Origin: JALOLV01 sp046295175
GTDB taxonomy: Bacteria; Bacteroidota; Bacteroidia; Cytophagales; Spirosomataceae
Direction: 5' to 3'
Assembly: GCA_046295175.1 (NCBI GenBank)
Contig: JBKBNY010000012.1
Span: 1-64,000, forward strand
Length of the DNA: 64,000 bases
The notes beneath the pieces were generated by a model. That model was not told the DNA's origin, did not search any database, and saw only the letters and a program-made list of their open reading frames with translations. Every line of letters begins with the position of its first letter. The stretch's first letter is position 1. The translations under genes and the position numbers were made by a program. This document shows positions 53,193 to 62,376 of this stretch, in pieces.

Positions 53193-54743
53193 TTATTTCT
53201 TTTTATAAACATCGTCACTCACTGTATCAGCCTTTGCTTTCAAAAACTCTTCGACCTCTTTTTGAGAAATTCCTAAATCTACGGTGGCATTTGTTAAAGA
53301 TTTTTTTAGCTCATCAACACCTGCCTGCGTAGCTTTAGATTGCCATAAATATATTTTTTTTAAATTTTTACTATTTACCAATTGCTTTAAACCTGCATCA
53401 GTTATTTGTGTACCGATTAAATTTAGGTACTCCAGATTTTTTAAAGATGCCAATTTTGCCAATGCCGCATCTGTAATTTTCGTGTTTTCGAGGTGTAGTC
53501 TTGTTAGATTTTTGAGTTTTACTATTTCATCTATTGATTTATCTCCAATTTGAGTATCACTTAATCTTAGCCAAAGCGTTTGGTCGGTAAGTTTTGATAA
53601 AACTGCCGATTCTTTGTCCGAAAAATTACGATTATTAATAAAACTTATCTCTAAAAAATTACTGTTTTGAGCAAATGGTAGAATTAATGCTCCATTTTTC
53701 TTCAATTCATCAATCGAACTTTGTGCCGCTGCGGAAACTGTTTGACTCAAAAGCTTTTCTTCTAAATCAAATTTATCTTGCTTTACTTGTTGAGTTGTTG
53801 TAGTCATGGTAGTAGTTAATCCGCCCCCAAGTAAACTTAATATTGGTTTGATTTCTTCTGGTTGGCTCAATTCAGAAACTTTTTTATCGAACGGAGCTCC
53901 ATTATCAATCCACCATCTAATCAGCGAAACCTCTTGCTCTGTCGGTTGTGTCTTTCCTTTTGGTGGCATGTGGTCATCGTTCGATTCTGGTAACAAAATT
54001 CGTTTTATGAGTTCACTATCCTCGGCTTTTCCGGCTACAAAGATTGCTCCGTGTTCACCACCTTTTTTAAGAAGTTCGATAGTATCCATCCTCAAATCAC
54101 CTTTCATTTTGTTTGCGTTGTGGCATTGTTCGCATTTATTCTTGAAGATTGGTTTGATTATATCTTGAAACACCATTGCTTCGTTAACATTCACGATTTT
54201 GGGTAATCCACCGTCGGTGTTTTTTTCTTCTTTTGGTGCAATACCGAGCCAATTTCTGAATGGTTGCGGAGTGTTTTCGGTCAAATATGTTTCACCGTGT
54301 GTTAAATTCCCACCGTGATGTCCTGCTACAAACATCATTAAATTGGCAAATATCAATGATGGTGCATACAAGGCGTTCGAAAAAGGAATTTTATCGTTGA
54401 TGAATTGCAATTTTGATAAATAAGCTAACCAAGAGAAAACTGCAAGCCAGATTCCTTGCCATTTGTGTTCTTCGAGTGTTTCTTCGTTGTAGCCACCTTC
54501 GAGCGATAAAAAATAACCTGCAATACAAGCAAATGTTGCACTTATTGCGGTGATTAGTAGGATAAATTTTAATGTATTTTGTTCAAAACTGATTTTCCCT
54601 GCAATTCGTAATAATTCTAAAAGAATAATGACAATCAAAAAACCAATTGGTAAATGAACTAATAGAGGGTGGAAACGACCTAAAAACAATACAAAGTCGG
54701 GGGCTGGTGCGTCAGCTTGTAATAAAATTTGAGTGATAAACAT
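53193..54743 (-). CDS. Membrane protein with DUF2231, planctomycete-type cytochrome c and leucine-rich repeats
   Basis: A 516-residue mosaic. The N-terminal 145 residues hold four membrane segments like DUF2231 (GRFHPLLVHLPIGFLIVII, shown by RFHPLLVHLPIGF). A c-type cytochrome domain (about 185-285) has one heme motif CEQCH in NKCEQCHNANKMKGDLRMD and the far ligand area DDHMPPKGKTQPT. Leucine-rich repeats of about 24 residues (LTRLHLENTKITDAALAKL and on, about 390-490) end the protein. It probably faces the periplasm. Partner of the DUF1501 gene. Usually the LRR part is a separate domain used for binding. Confidence 0.88.
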   Translation of the reverse strand: MFITQILLQADAPAPDFVLFLGRFHPLLVHLPIGFLIVIILLELLRIAGKISFEQNTLKFILLITAISATFACIAGYFLSLEGGYNEETLEEHKWQGIWLAVFSWLAYLSKLQFINDKIPFSNALYAPSLIFANLMMFVAGHHGGNLTHGETYLTENTPQPFRNWLGIAPKEEKNTDGGLPKIVNVNEAMVFQDIIKPIFKNKCEQCHNANKMKGDLRMDTIELLKKGGEHGAIFVAGKAEDSELIKRILLPESNDDHMPPKGKTQPTEQEVSLIRWWIDNGAPFDKKVSELSQPEEIKPILSLLGGGLTTTMTTTTQQVKQDKFDLEEKLLSQTVSAAAQSSIDELKKNGALILPFAQNSNFLEISFINNRNFSDKESAVLSKLTDQTLWLRLSDTQIGDKSIDEIVKLKNLTRLHLENTKITDAALAKLASLKNLEYLNLIGTQITDAGLKQLVNSKNLKKIYLWQSKATQAGVDELKKSLTNATVDLGISQKEVEEFLKAKADTVSDDVYKKK

Positions 54744-54792
54744 AGAGGGTTGAATAATTTAAGTTGTCTATACAACCATACAAAAATAAAAA

Positions 54793-54819
54793 AAAGAATC
54801 GTTCTTGAAACGATTCTTT
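54793..54819 (-). terminator. Terminator region downstream of the SusCD operon
   Basis: AAAGAATCGTT at 54793-54803 pairs with AACGATTCTTT at 54809-54819, loop CTTGA, followed on the minus strand by a T-run. It lies about 60 bp after the SusD stop and before the cytochrome gene start. Confidence 0.78.
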
Positions 54820-54880
54820 GAAATTTTGTAAATCTTAAAAATTATTAAGTGGAAGGGTGTTATTCCTCCCACTCAATTTA

Positions 54881-56614
54881 TTAATAATTAGGATTTTGTT
54901 TCAATGTTGGTTGACCATTTTTCTGGCTATTCAAAATTTCATTCAAAGGTATTGGATAATACTCGTGTTTACCTTTTGTAAATGAAACCCCATTGAAGTA
55001 AGTTCTCTTAGTTCTTTCTTTTGAATAATAGTTATTTAATGTAACATCGGCGATTCCCCAACGAACTAAATCAAAGAATCTATGTCCTTCCATTGCTAAT
55101 TCAAGTCTTGTTTCGTATTGAACTGCTTTCAGTGCACTTGTCTTGTTAGCGAATATTGGCGAGTTAGCAGGGTATTCTTTAATTACATAGTTCGCAGCAT
55201 CGGTTCCAGTTGTAGTTTTTACAAAACCATCAGGATTGGCCGCACGTTTACGAACCATATTTACTAAAGTTCTGGCTCTTTCAAGTGAACCAACTTCAAT
55301 TTCGCACTCAGCCAACATCAATAAAACATGGGCATAACGAATCATTCTGTAATTGTTGGCATTTAAACGAGGGTTACCCGAGAATGTGTTTGTACCAACA
55401 TCAGAGCGATACATTAAATGCTTTTTCGGAGAATATGGTCCGGCATACGCTTGGTCACGCACATAGTTTTGTCCTGGATGTACACCCCAATCTAAGAAAG
55501 GAATTCCACGACGCCCTACTGTCCAATCAAGACGAGGGTCAAAGGTTCCTGCATCGGGAGTAAATGCGGCAGAAGATGCAATACCTTGGTCATTTTTTAC
55601 ATCAGTATCATTAAATGTATCAAACAAAGGCAACCCGTCGCTATTTGTTTTATAAACATTCACAAGGTTTTGTGATGGTTGGTAGAAACCGCAACAGGTT
55701 GTTACACCACCGCCACCATACGGATAGTTTAGAGTTGCACCCCAGTTTCCGTTTTCGCCACCACCTGCACCATCATTTACTGAGTGTTGCACCTCAAAAA
55801 TTGACTCTGCATTATTGTTTGTTACAGCTCTAAAATTATCATGGTATCTATCCATTAATCTGAACTGATTGCTTGCAACAATTGCATCAAAAGTTGCTTT
55901 TGCCTCGGCATATTTCTTCTGATAAAGCTGAGCTTTACCTAACATTGCTGCTGCTGCCCATTTTGTTGCACGACCTCTCTGGGTTTGAGTAGCAGGTAAG
56001 TTATCGAAAGCAAATTTGAAATCTGCTTCGATATTTGGCCAAATGTCTTTATCATTCGGAACTTTTGTGCTACTCAAATCATCAGGGTTATACGTTTTAT
56101 CATCAATGTACGGAACCATGTTCCACATTTTCTTTGCTTCGAAGTGGTGATGTCCACGCAAAAAGCGAGCTTGTGCTTTGATTGAAGTTTTTTCAGCTTC
56201 AGATAATTCAGAAACTTGGTCGGTCAATAAAATAACATCATTGGCACGAGCAATTCCATCATAAACGATGGCCCATTTACCTCTAAAGTGAGTATTATCT
56301 GGCTGAATTAGCCTCTGTTCAATCAACGAAATTTCGGGTTGGTCACCCGCTGTTGTTCCTTTGTAGGCATTATCTGATGCAACTTCTCCATAAATCCAGT
56401 TATCAGCAGAGCCATGCCAAGAAGAAAAACCAGCATTATTTCCGGCACCATCAACAAGAGAGTAGGCGGCAGTTAGCAAATAATTTACACCTGCTCTATT
56501 TTTAAGTGTTTCAAATGATAAAACTGCTTTTGGTTGAACTTCAAGAAACTTATCACTACATGATGTCGCAAAACCAAGAGCAAATACCGTAGTCAATATC
56601 GTTATTTTTTTCAT
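54881..56614 (-). CDS. SusD/RagB-family outer membrane lipoprotein
   Basis: A 577-residue SusD-like lipoprotein (MKKITILTTVFALGFATSC; lipobox Cys19). It has ARFLRGHHHFEAKKMW and, near the end, LAMEGHRFFDLVRWG, EYYPIPLNEI and TLKQNPNY, all standard for RagB/SusD. It caps the SusC barrel and binds the substrate, probably an oligosaccharide. It lies 28 bp after susC. No glycoside hydrolase gene is near, so the substrate cannot be inferred. Confidence 0.96.
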   Translation of the reverse strand: MKKITILTTVFALGFATSCSDKFLEVQPKAVLSFETLKNRAGVNYLLTAAYSLVDGAGNNAGFSSWHGSADNWIYGEVASDNAYKGTTAGDQPEISLIEQRLIQPDNTHFRGKWAIVYDGIARANDVILLTDQVSELSEAEKTSIKAQARFLRGHHHFEAKKMWNMVPYIDDKTYNPDDLSSTKVPNDKDIWPNIEADFKFAFDNLPATQTQRGRATKWAAAAMLGKAQLYQKKYAEAKATFDAIVASNQFRLMDRYHDNFRAVTNNNAESIFEVQHSVNDGAGGGENGNWGATLNYPYGGGGVTTCCGFYQPSQNLVNVYKTNSDGLPLFDTFNDTDVKNDQGIASSAAFTPDAGTFDPRLDWTVGRRGIPFLDWGVHPGQNYVRDQAYAGPYSPKKHLMYRSDVGTNTFSGNPRLNANNYRMIRYAHVLLMLAECEIEVGSLERARTLVNMVRKRAANPDGFVKTTTGTDAANYVIKEYPANSPIFANKTSALKAVQYETRLELAMEGHRFFDLVRWGIADVTLNNYYSKERTKRTYFNGVSFTKGKHEYYPIPLNEILNSQKNGQPTLKQNPNY

Positions 56615-56642
56615 AAATGTATTTTTATAAAATTCATGTAAA

Positions 56643-59600
56643 TTAAAAACTAAGACTTAAACCAACTAAAGTAGCACGATAAGCAGGATATGCTCCTTCA
56701 TCTACACCAATGTGACGGTCTTGACCTGCGGCACTTGAGTTACGTAAGTTAATGTCTGGGTCGAGACCTGTATATTTGGTAATTGTAATCCAGTTTTGAC
56801 CTTGAACATAAACCGAAGCACTACCCATACCAATTTTATTTACAATTTTGTTCGGAATTGTATAAGTCAATTGGATATTTCTCAATCTCAAATAAGAACC
56901 ATTTTCTAAATAATAAGTAGATGGGTTTGAGCTAATTACGTCATTAGAACGCAAGATTGGAAGTTTAGCATCAGTTTTACCAGGCTCCCAAGAGTCAAAG
57001 TACATTCTTTCGCTACGGTTGCCACCAAATGTTGGGAAATCTGTCCAATAACGTTGGTAATTGAAAATTTGATTACCCGAAACTCCATTGGCAAAAATAT
57101 CAAGACGGAAGTTCTGGTATGTTCCGCTTAAATTGATACCATAAGAGAATTTTGGGTGCGGGTTTCCGATGATAGTTCTATCACTTGCATTGATTAATCC
57201 GTCTCCGTTTACATCTCTAAATTTGAAGTTTCCGGCTTTGTTGTTGATACCACCACCAAATTGTCTTGCATAATTATTTCCTTCTTCGTCAGTTTGGATA
57301 AATCCATCGATAATATATCCAAAGAATGAACCTAACGGGAATCCAGCTTGGGTTACACTCATTGGTGGGAGACGTGTCGTAAAGCCAAAGTATTGAGTAT
57401 TTGGATTTCCATCGGTAGTAACAACGGTGTTGCGGTAGGTTGAAATATTACCTCCAATTGAATAAGTGAATTTACCATTCATTGCTTTTCCATTGTGATT
57501 AATGCCTAATTCAATACCTTTATTACGCATTTCGCCAATGTTTTGGAATGGAACAGATGCCACACCTTGCGAGAACTGTACCGCTACAGGGAACAACATA
57601 TCGGTAGTACGACGGTCGAACCAGTCGAAATTTACATCAATTGCACCTTTAAATAATGTTGCATCGAAACCAACATCAATTGATGAAGTTGTTTCCCATT
57701 TAGCGTTTGGATTGGCAAATTGAACACGTTCATAACCTTGAATAGAAGACGAACGTGAACCATTTAAGTCGTAGAAACTAAATCGAACATCTGAGCCAAA
57801 TATACCAAAGTAGTTGTAATTACCGATTTCTTGGTTACCAGTTTGACCATAAGCTGCTCTCAATTTTAAGTCATCAAGCCATGTGAGGCTTTTCATGAAT
57901 CCTTCACCTGACAATCTCCATCCAAGAGAAACCGCAGGGAAGTACGCAGTTCTTAAATTTTTAGCAAATCGTGAAGAACGGTCACGACGTACTGTAAGGT
58001 CAACTAAATATTTGTTGTATAAGTTGATGTTTGCTTTGGCAAATTCAGACGCCAATCGCCAGTTAGAAGCCGTTCCAGAGTTAGTTTGAGTACCAGCGTT
58101 ACCGGCATCTAAGTAACGGTTCTCTATATCATCCGATGCAAATCTTTGGCGACCAGCTGTGAACTGCTCGAAAAAGTTTTTCAATGACTCAGTACCTGCA
58201 ATCACATTCAATTTCAAATTGTTATCCATGAAAGATGTATTGTATGTAAGGGTATTGTACCAAGTCCAAGTCCATCCATAGTTGTTGGTTTGGCTTAAAG
58301 TATTTGCTCCTGCATTTTCAGATGATTCCAAATCCACTGCACGATAATTACGAACATTGAAGAGGTTATAGTCGATACCAAATTGAGAACGAGCCGTTAA
58401 ATTTTTAAGAATATCCAATTCAATATAGGCATTACCAAATAGACGAACATCTTTGTTTACGTTGTCTTTATTTCTCCAAAGTTCGGCAACTGGGTTACGA
58501 GAGTTATCCAAGTCTGAGCCTGAAGTACCTGCATAATTACCATTTATATCAAAAACTGGAATAATTGGTTGAATACGATATAAGAATGAAATTGGGTTCG
58601 ATTCGCTTTGGTTACCATTTGGTTGACCAACTCTTTCACCGTAAGCAACTTGGAAGTTTTCACCTACTCTCAAGCGTTTGTTTACATTGAATTCGGTATT
58701 TGTACGAATCGTATAACGCTTGTAGTTAGTTAATTTCATGATACCCTGCTGATTGTAGTAGTTTAACGACATTGAGTATCTTGCTGCTTCGGTTGCACCC
58801 GAAACCCCAATTTGGTGATTCTGAATAGGTGCGTTATCGAATACCTCATTGAACCAATCAGTACCCTGTTTATTTGCTTTAGTAATCAAAAAACGAGAAC
58901 TTGGATTGAATGGGTCATATACATAACGACTTGGGTCAACTCTTGGGTCACCTTCTTTTGCACCTGCTGGAATAATATAATCTGGAATTACTGGAGTTGC
59001 TCCATTTCCAAACTGAGCATTTGTTGGGTAAACCAAGCCTGATGCACCTGGGTTTGGCGTTGCGACACCATTAACAAGAGTATTTAAAGCGTTTATACGC
59101 GATTTCCATAATAAATCAGCATACTGCTGTGTATTTAGCAATTCAAATCCTTTCCATGGAGATTGATTGCCATAATACATATCGTATGTCAATTTTGGTT
59201 TTCCTGCTTTCCCTTTTTTAGTCGTGATGATTACAACACCATTGCCTGCTCGTGAACCGTAAATTGATGCCGCAGAAGCATCTTTTAACACTTGCATACT
59301 CTCAATATCATTGAGGTTTAAGGTGTTTAAATCACCTTTAGTTGGGGTTCCATCAACGATATAAAGCGGTGAGTTATCGTTGATTGTTCCGAATCCACGA
59401 ATACGAACCATTACACCACCACCCGGAGAGTTGTCATTTCCAACTGTTACACCAGCAACCCGTCCTTGAATAGCCGAAGCGATGTTAGGAGCAGGTACCG
59501 CTAAGGCTTGTTTCATGTCAACAGTTGCAACGGCCCCAGTGATGTCTCTTTTTGACTGCGAACCATAACCAGTCACCACGACTTCTTGTAATGCTCGTGA

Positions 59601-59909
59601 ATCAGACGCAAGCGTAACATCGATTGTTGATTTTGTACCGATTGCAATTTCTTGTGAAGTGTAACCAATCGAAGAAAAAACTAATGTCGTTGTCCCGTTC
59701 GGAACCTCAATTGTGTAGTTTCCGTTTGCATCAGTAGCTGTTCCTTTATTGGTGCCTTTAGCTGTAATTGTAGCTCCTGGAAGTCCAATTCCTGCATCAC
59801 CATCAAGAACTTTACCACTGATTTTCTTTTGTGCTAAAACCACATTCGCTACAAAGAGTAGAAGCAATAGGGTAATTTTCCCTATTGGAATAGGATAGGT
59901 TTTTTTCAT
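56643..59909 (-). CDS. SusC/RagA-family TonB-linked outer membrane transporter
   Basis: A 1088-residue TonB-dependent receptor. After the signal peptide comes a carboxypeptidase-regulatory-like domain (about 28-115, KISGKVLDGDAGIGLPGATI). The SusC linker and plug follow, with LQEVVVTGYGSQSKRDITGAV and VRIRGFGTINDNSPLYIVDG, then DASAASIYGSRAGNGVVIITTKKG (shown by SIYGSRAGNGVV). The barrel ends LVGLSLSF. It imports a large substrate together with the SusD partner. There is no FecI/FecR-type regulator or hydrolase gene beside it. Confidence 0.97.
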   Translation of the reverse strand: MKKTYPIPIGKITLLLLLFVANVVLAQKKISGKVLDGDAGIGLPGATITAKGTNKGTATDANGNYTIEVPNGTTTLVFSSIGYTSQEIAIGTKSTIDVTLASDSRALQEVVVTGYGSQSKRDITGAVATVDMKQALAVPAPNIASAIQGRVAGVTVGNDNSPGGGVMVRIRGFGTINDNSPLYIVDGTPTKGDLNTLNLNDIESMQVLKDASAASIYGSRAGNGVVIITTKKGKAGKPKLTYDMYYGNQSPWKGFELLNTQQYADLLWKSRINALNTLVNGVATPNPGASGLVYPTNAQFGNGATPVIPDYIIPAGAKEGDPRVDPSRYVYDPFNPSSRFLITKANKQGTDWFNEVFDNAPIQNHQIGVSGATEAARYSMSLNYYNQQGIMKLTNYKRYTIRTNTEFNVNKRLRVGENFQVAYGERVGQPNGNQSESNPISFLYRIQPIIPVFDINGNYAGTSGSDLDNSRNPVAELWRNKDNVNKDVRLFGNAYIELDILKNLTARSQFGIDYNLFNVRNYRAVDLESSENAGANTLSQTNNYGWTWTWYNTLTYNTSFMDNNLKLNVIAGTESLKNFFEQFTAGRQRFASDDIENRYLDAGNAGTQTNSGTASNWRLASEFAKANINLYNKYLVDLTVRRDRSSRFAKNLRTAYFPAVSLGWRLSGEGFMKSLTWLDDLKLRAAYGQTGNQEIGNYNYFGIFGSDVRFSFYDLNGSRSSSIQGYERVQFANPNAKWETTSSIDVGFDATLFKGAIDVNFDWFDRRTTDMLFPVAVQFSQGVASVPFQNIGEMRNKGIELGINHNGKAMNGKFTYSIGGNISTYRNTVVTTDGNPNTQYFGFTTRLPPMSVTQAGFPLGSFFGYIIDGFIQTDEEGNNYARQFGGGINNKAGNFKFRDVNGDGLINASDRTIIGNPHPKFSYGINLSGTYQNFRLDIFANGVSGNQIFNYQRYWTDFPTFGGNRSERMYFDSWEPGKTDAKLPILRSNDVISSNPSTYYLENGSYLRLRNIQLTYTIPNKIVNKIGMGSASVYVQGQNWITITKYTGLDPDINLRNSSAAGQDRHIGVDEGAYPAYRATLVGLSLSF

Positions 59910-60032
59910 CTGAAATAAATTAAAGGTTAGTAAGAATTTGTAAGTTTAACAATAAACTTTATCAAAATAATTACATTTTCAGCATGAAAAAAAATACTTT
60001 GTTTTAATTTTCTAATATTTTTTTGCACAAAA

Positions 60033-61028
60033 TTAATTTGAGGCAAAATGCTTGGCATTAATGCCCAATTTGGAGGGTTCCCATTCGATTTTGTTTTCAA
60101 ATTGAAATTTTCTAACTGGACAATTTGAAATTAAACAATACGAACAGCACTTAGGTACACATGGGTCAGTATGAGTGAAAATTTCAATTTCACCATCAAT
60201 ATTGCTTCTAAAAACTTCTTCAAAAGCTACAACTTCATCATGAGATTCTTGTAAAGAAATATAATAGGGGAGTGTGAGATGTGCGTCGATGTGGAGGTCG
60301 GAGCCATATCGTTGAACCCTGAAATTATGAACATCAATCCAATTTTGATGACGATTAACATTTAAAACTTTTGTTAATTGTTCTAAAGTTTGATAGTCGC
60401 TTTCATCCATTAATCCCCCAATCGATTTACGAAGCAATTGATAGCCATTTTTAATTAAATAGAATGAAAGTAAGATTGAGAGGTAGGTATCAATATTTTT
60501 TATGGATATATATTTTACAACCAATAATCCAAAAATCAAAATCAAACTACTGATACTATCCGACATCAAATGCTTTCCATCTGCTACAAGTGCCAACGAA
60601 TTATTTTTTTTGCCCAGCCATTGTAAGTAATAACCAAGTCCACCATTTATAACAATTGTTACTGATATAAATAAAATACCTTCGGTGATATTTGCGATTG
60701 GATGAGGTTTGAAAAATGAAATTACGGCAGGAAAAAGGGTAAATATTCCTGCAATCATTATCAATGCACCCTCAAATCCTGCCGAAAAAAATTCAATTTT
60801 ACCGTGACCATAAGGGTGGTTTTCGTCTTTGGGTTGTCTGGTAAGGTAAATACTGTAAAGTGCAAATCCACTGGCAACAACATTGACGATTGATTCGGTG
60901 GCATCGGTCAAAACTGCGTAAGACTGTGTTTGAAAATATGCGATAAATTTTAGAGCAGTTAGAATAATACTTGCTATAAATGAAAATAGTATTGCCCTAA
61001 GATTTAGGTTTTTGTGAGAGTTTGCCAT
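60033..61028 (-). CDS. Cation diffusion facilitator family transporter
   Basis: A 331-residue CDF protein with six membrane segments. TM5 has the usual metal site HLMSD in VADGKHLMSDSISSL. TM2 reads TDATESIVNVVAS, where canonical zinc CDFs have HxxxD; Glu and Asn replace the pair. The C-terminal cytoplasmic domain (about 210-290) is followed by a cysteine-rich tail (CVPKCCSYCLISNC). The metal could be zinc, iron or another divalent ion. A minus-strand -7 box is at 61048-61055. Confidence 0.9.
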   Translation of the reverse strand: MANSHKNLNLRAILFSFIASIILTALKFIAYFQTQSYAVLTDATESIVNVVASGFALYSIYLTRQPKDENHPYGHGKIEFFSAGFEGALIMIAGIFTLFPAVISFFKPHPIANITEGILFISVTIVINGGLGYYLQWLGKKNNSLALVADGKHLMSDSISSLILIFGLLVVKYISIKNIDTYLSILLSFYLIKNGYQLLRKSIGGLMDESDYQTLEQLTKVLNVNRHQNWIDVHNFRVQRYGSDLHIDAHLTLPYYISLQESHDEVVAFEEVFRSNIDGEIEIFTHTDPCVPKCCSYCLISNCPVRKFQFENKIEWEPSKLGINAKHFASN

Positions 61029-61047
61029 CGAAATGAAAATTAAAACG

Positions 61048-61055
61048 CAAAGTTA
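61048..61055 (-). promoter_or_regulatory. -7 box of the CDF transporter gene
   Basis: On the minus strand TAACTTTG, a perfect TAnnTTTG, 20 bases before the ATG. No clear -33 TTG. Confidence 0.45.
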
Positions 61056-61137
61056 AGGCTTTTAAACAGAAACTTAGTTTTAATCATTAGATAATGCCGT
61101 TTAATATTTTGCTAATTCAAATTCGAGATAATATTTA

Positions 61138-61145
61138 TATTTTTG
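61138..61145 (+). promoter_or_regulatory. -7 box directly before the NUDIX start codon
   Basis: TATTTTTG at 61138-61145 is a perfect TAnnTTTG and the ATG begins at 61150. Transcription should start at or within a few bases of the ATG, i.e. a leaderless message. The only TTG upstream is 26 bases away, a little far. Confidence 0.45.
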
Positions 61146-61149
61146 CGGA

Positions 61150-61698
61150 ATGAATGAAAATCAAAATCCTTGGAAAATTCTCGATACTGAGATTCCTTAT
61201 GAAAATAATTGGATAAAGGTAGTCCATCAAAATGTAATTAATCCGAGTGGAGGTAAAGGTATTTACGGAACTGTGCATTTTAAGAACATTGCAGTTGGTG
61301 TTGTGCCTTTGGATGCAGACGAAAATACTTGGCTTGTTGGTCAGTACCGATTCCCACTAAACGAATACTCTTGGGAGATACCAGAAGGAGGGTGTCCCAA
61401 TGGCGAAGAGGTTCTCGATACCGCTGTAAGAGAATTAAAAGAAGAGACTGGTTTGATTGCCCAGAAGTGGACGTTGATTTCTAAATTGCATACCTCAAAC
61501 TCAGTTTGTAATGAAGTAGCTTACATTTTTTTGGCCGAAGATTTATCAATTTCGGAAGCCGAACCCGAAGAAACTGAGCAATTGGCTGTTAAGAAAGTTC
61601 ATTTTAAAGAGGCCCTACAAATGGTCTTGGAAGATAAAATTACAGATTCGATGAGTGTAGCTGGTATTTTAAAAGTTGCTCGCTTGAAAGGCTATTAA
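61150..61698 (+). CDS. NUDIX hydrolase (ADP-ribose pyrophosphatase-like)
   Basis: A 182-residue NUDIX protein. The NUDIX box runs from GGCPNGEEVLDTAVRELKEE to TGL, fitting GX5EX7REUXEEXGU. Before it stands VGQYRFPLNEYSWEIPEGG, as in ADP-ribose pyrophosphatases that clean nucleotide sugars. The length matches that group. The exact substrate is not proven. The start follows the -7 box by only 4 bases. The LysE gene is 28 bp downstream. Confidence 0.92.
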   Translation: MNENQNPWKILDTEIPYENNWIKVVHQNVINPSGGKGIYGTVHFKNIAVGVVPLDADENTWLVGQYRFPLNEYSWEIPEGGCPNGEEVLDTAVRELKEETGLIAQKWTLISKLHTSNSVCNEVAYIFLAEDLSISEAEPEETEQLAVKKVHFKEALQMVLEDKITDSMSVAGILKVARLKGY

Positions 61699-61726
61699 TC
61701 TGCCTCAAATTTTACAACAAAATTTT

Positions 61727-62341
61727 ATGTTTGATATATTAGAACCGCTTATTTTAGGTTTTTCGGCTGGAGTAATTTTAAGTTTTGGTTTCGGAAGTGT
61801 TTTTTTTGCTTTGATTCAAACCAGTTTGGAGCATGGATACAAGGCAGGGGTTAAAATTTCGCTTGGTGTAGTTTTTGGAGATTTAATAATGGTAGCAATT
61901 GCTTACTTCGGTACAACTTTACTACCTCAAATCCCGAATTTTGCTACATATTCGCGAATTTTTGGGTCAATTTTGTTGATTATTTTAGGAATTGCTCAAT
62001 TTAGAGAATCTAAGCCACCAACCAAAATTCAAGATTTTAAACTTGCTCGTTTTTTCTATTTCTTCGGAAAAGGATTTTTGTTGAATGTGATAAATCCGGT
62101 CAATTTTATTTCATGGGTAATTTTATCTGGTACATTGAAAGGTTACAAATACAACCATTTTGAAGAGATTATTTTCTTTGGAACTTGTATTTTGATGATT
62201 TTTGTAGTTGAATCGTTGGTTGCATATTTTGCTCATCGAATCAAAGATAGATTAAATGACCGCACAATGCGAATCATCAAAATGATAACAGGGATTGTGT
62301 TTATTGGTGTGGGTCTCAAACTCGTTTATGACATTATGTAA
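61727..62341 (+). CDS. LysE-family translocator
   Basis: A 204-residue membrane protein with about six segments. The N-terminus FSAGVILSFGFGSVFFALIQTSLEHGYKAGVKISLGVVFGD (telling piece LEHGYKAGVKISLGVVFGD) matches the LysE/RhtB amino acid exporter family, and VINPVNFISWVILSG matches the conserved NPxxxxFW-type segment. Its substrate, probably an amino acid or a similar small molecule, cannot be read. It lies in one unit with the NUDIX gene and ends at a strong terminator. Confidence 0.88.
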   Translation: MFDILEPLILGFSAGVILSFGFGSVFFALIQTSLEHGYKAGVKISLGVVFGDLIMVAIAYFGTTLLPQIPNFATYSRIFGSILLIILGIAQFRESKPPTKIQDFKLARFFYFFGKGFLLNVINPVNFISWVILSGTLKGYKYNHFEEIIFFGTCILMIFVVESLVAYFAHRIKDRLNDRTMRIIKMITGIVFIGVGLKLVYDIM

Positions 62342-62347
62342 ACAAAA

Positions 62348-62373
62348 AAATCCTCTGTGATAACAGAGGATTT
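62348..62373. terminator. Bidirectional terminator
   Basis: AAATCCTCTGT at 62348-62358 pairs perfectly with ACAGAGGATTT at 62363-62373, loop GATA, with A- and T-runs outside. It serves the convergent LysE and GH3 genes. Confidence 0.92.
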
Positions 62374-62376
62374 TCG

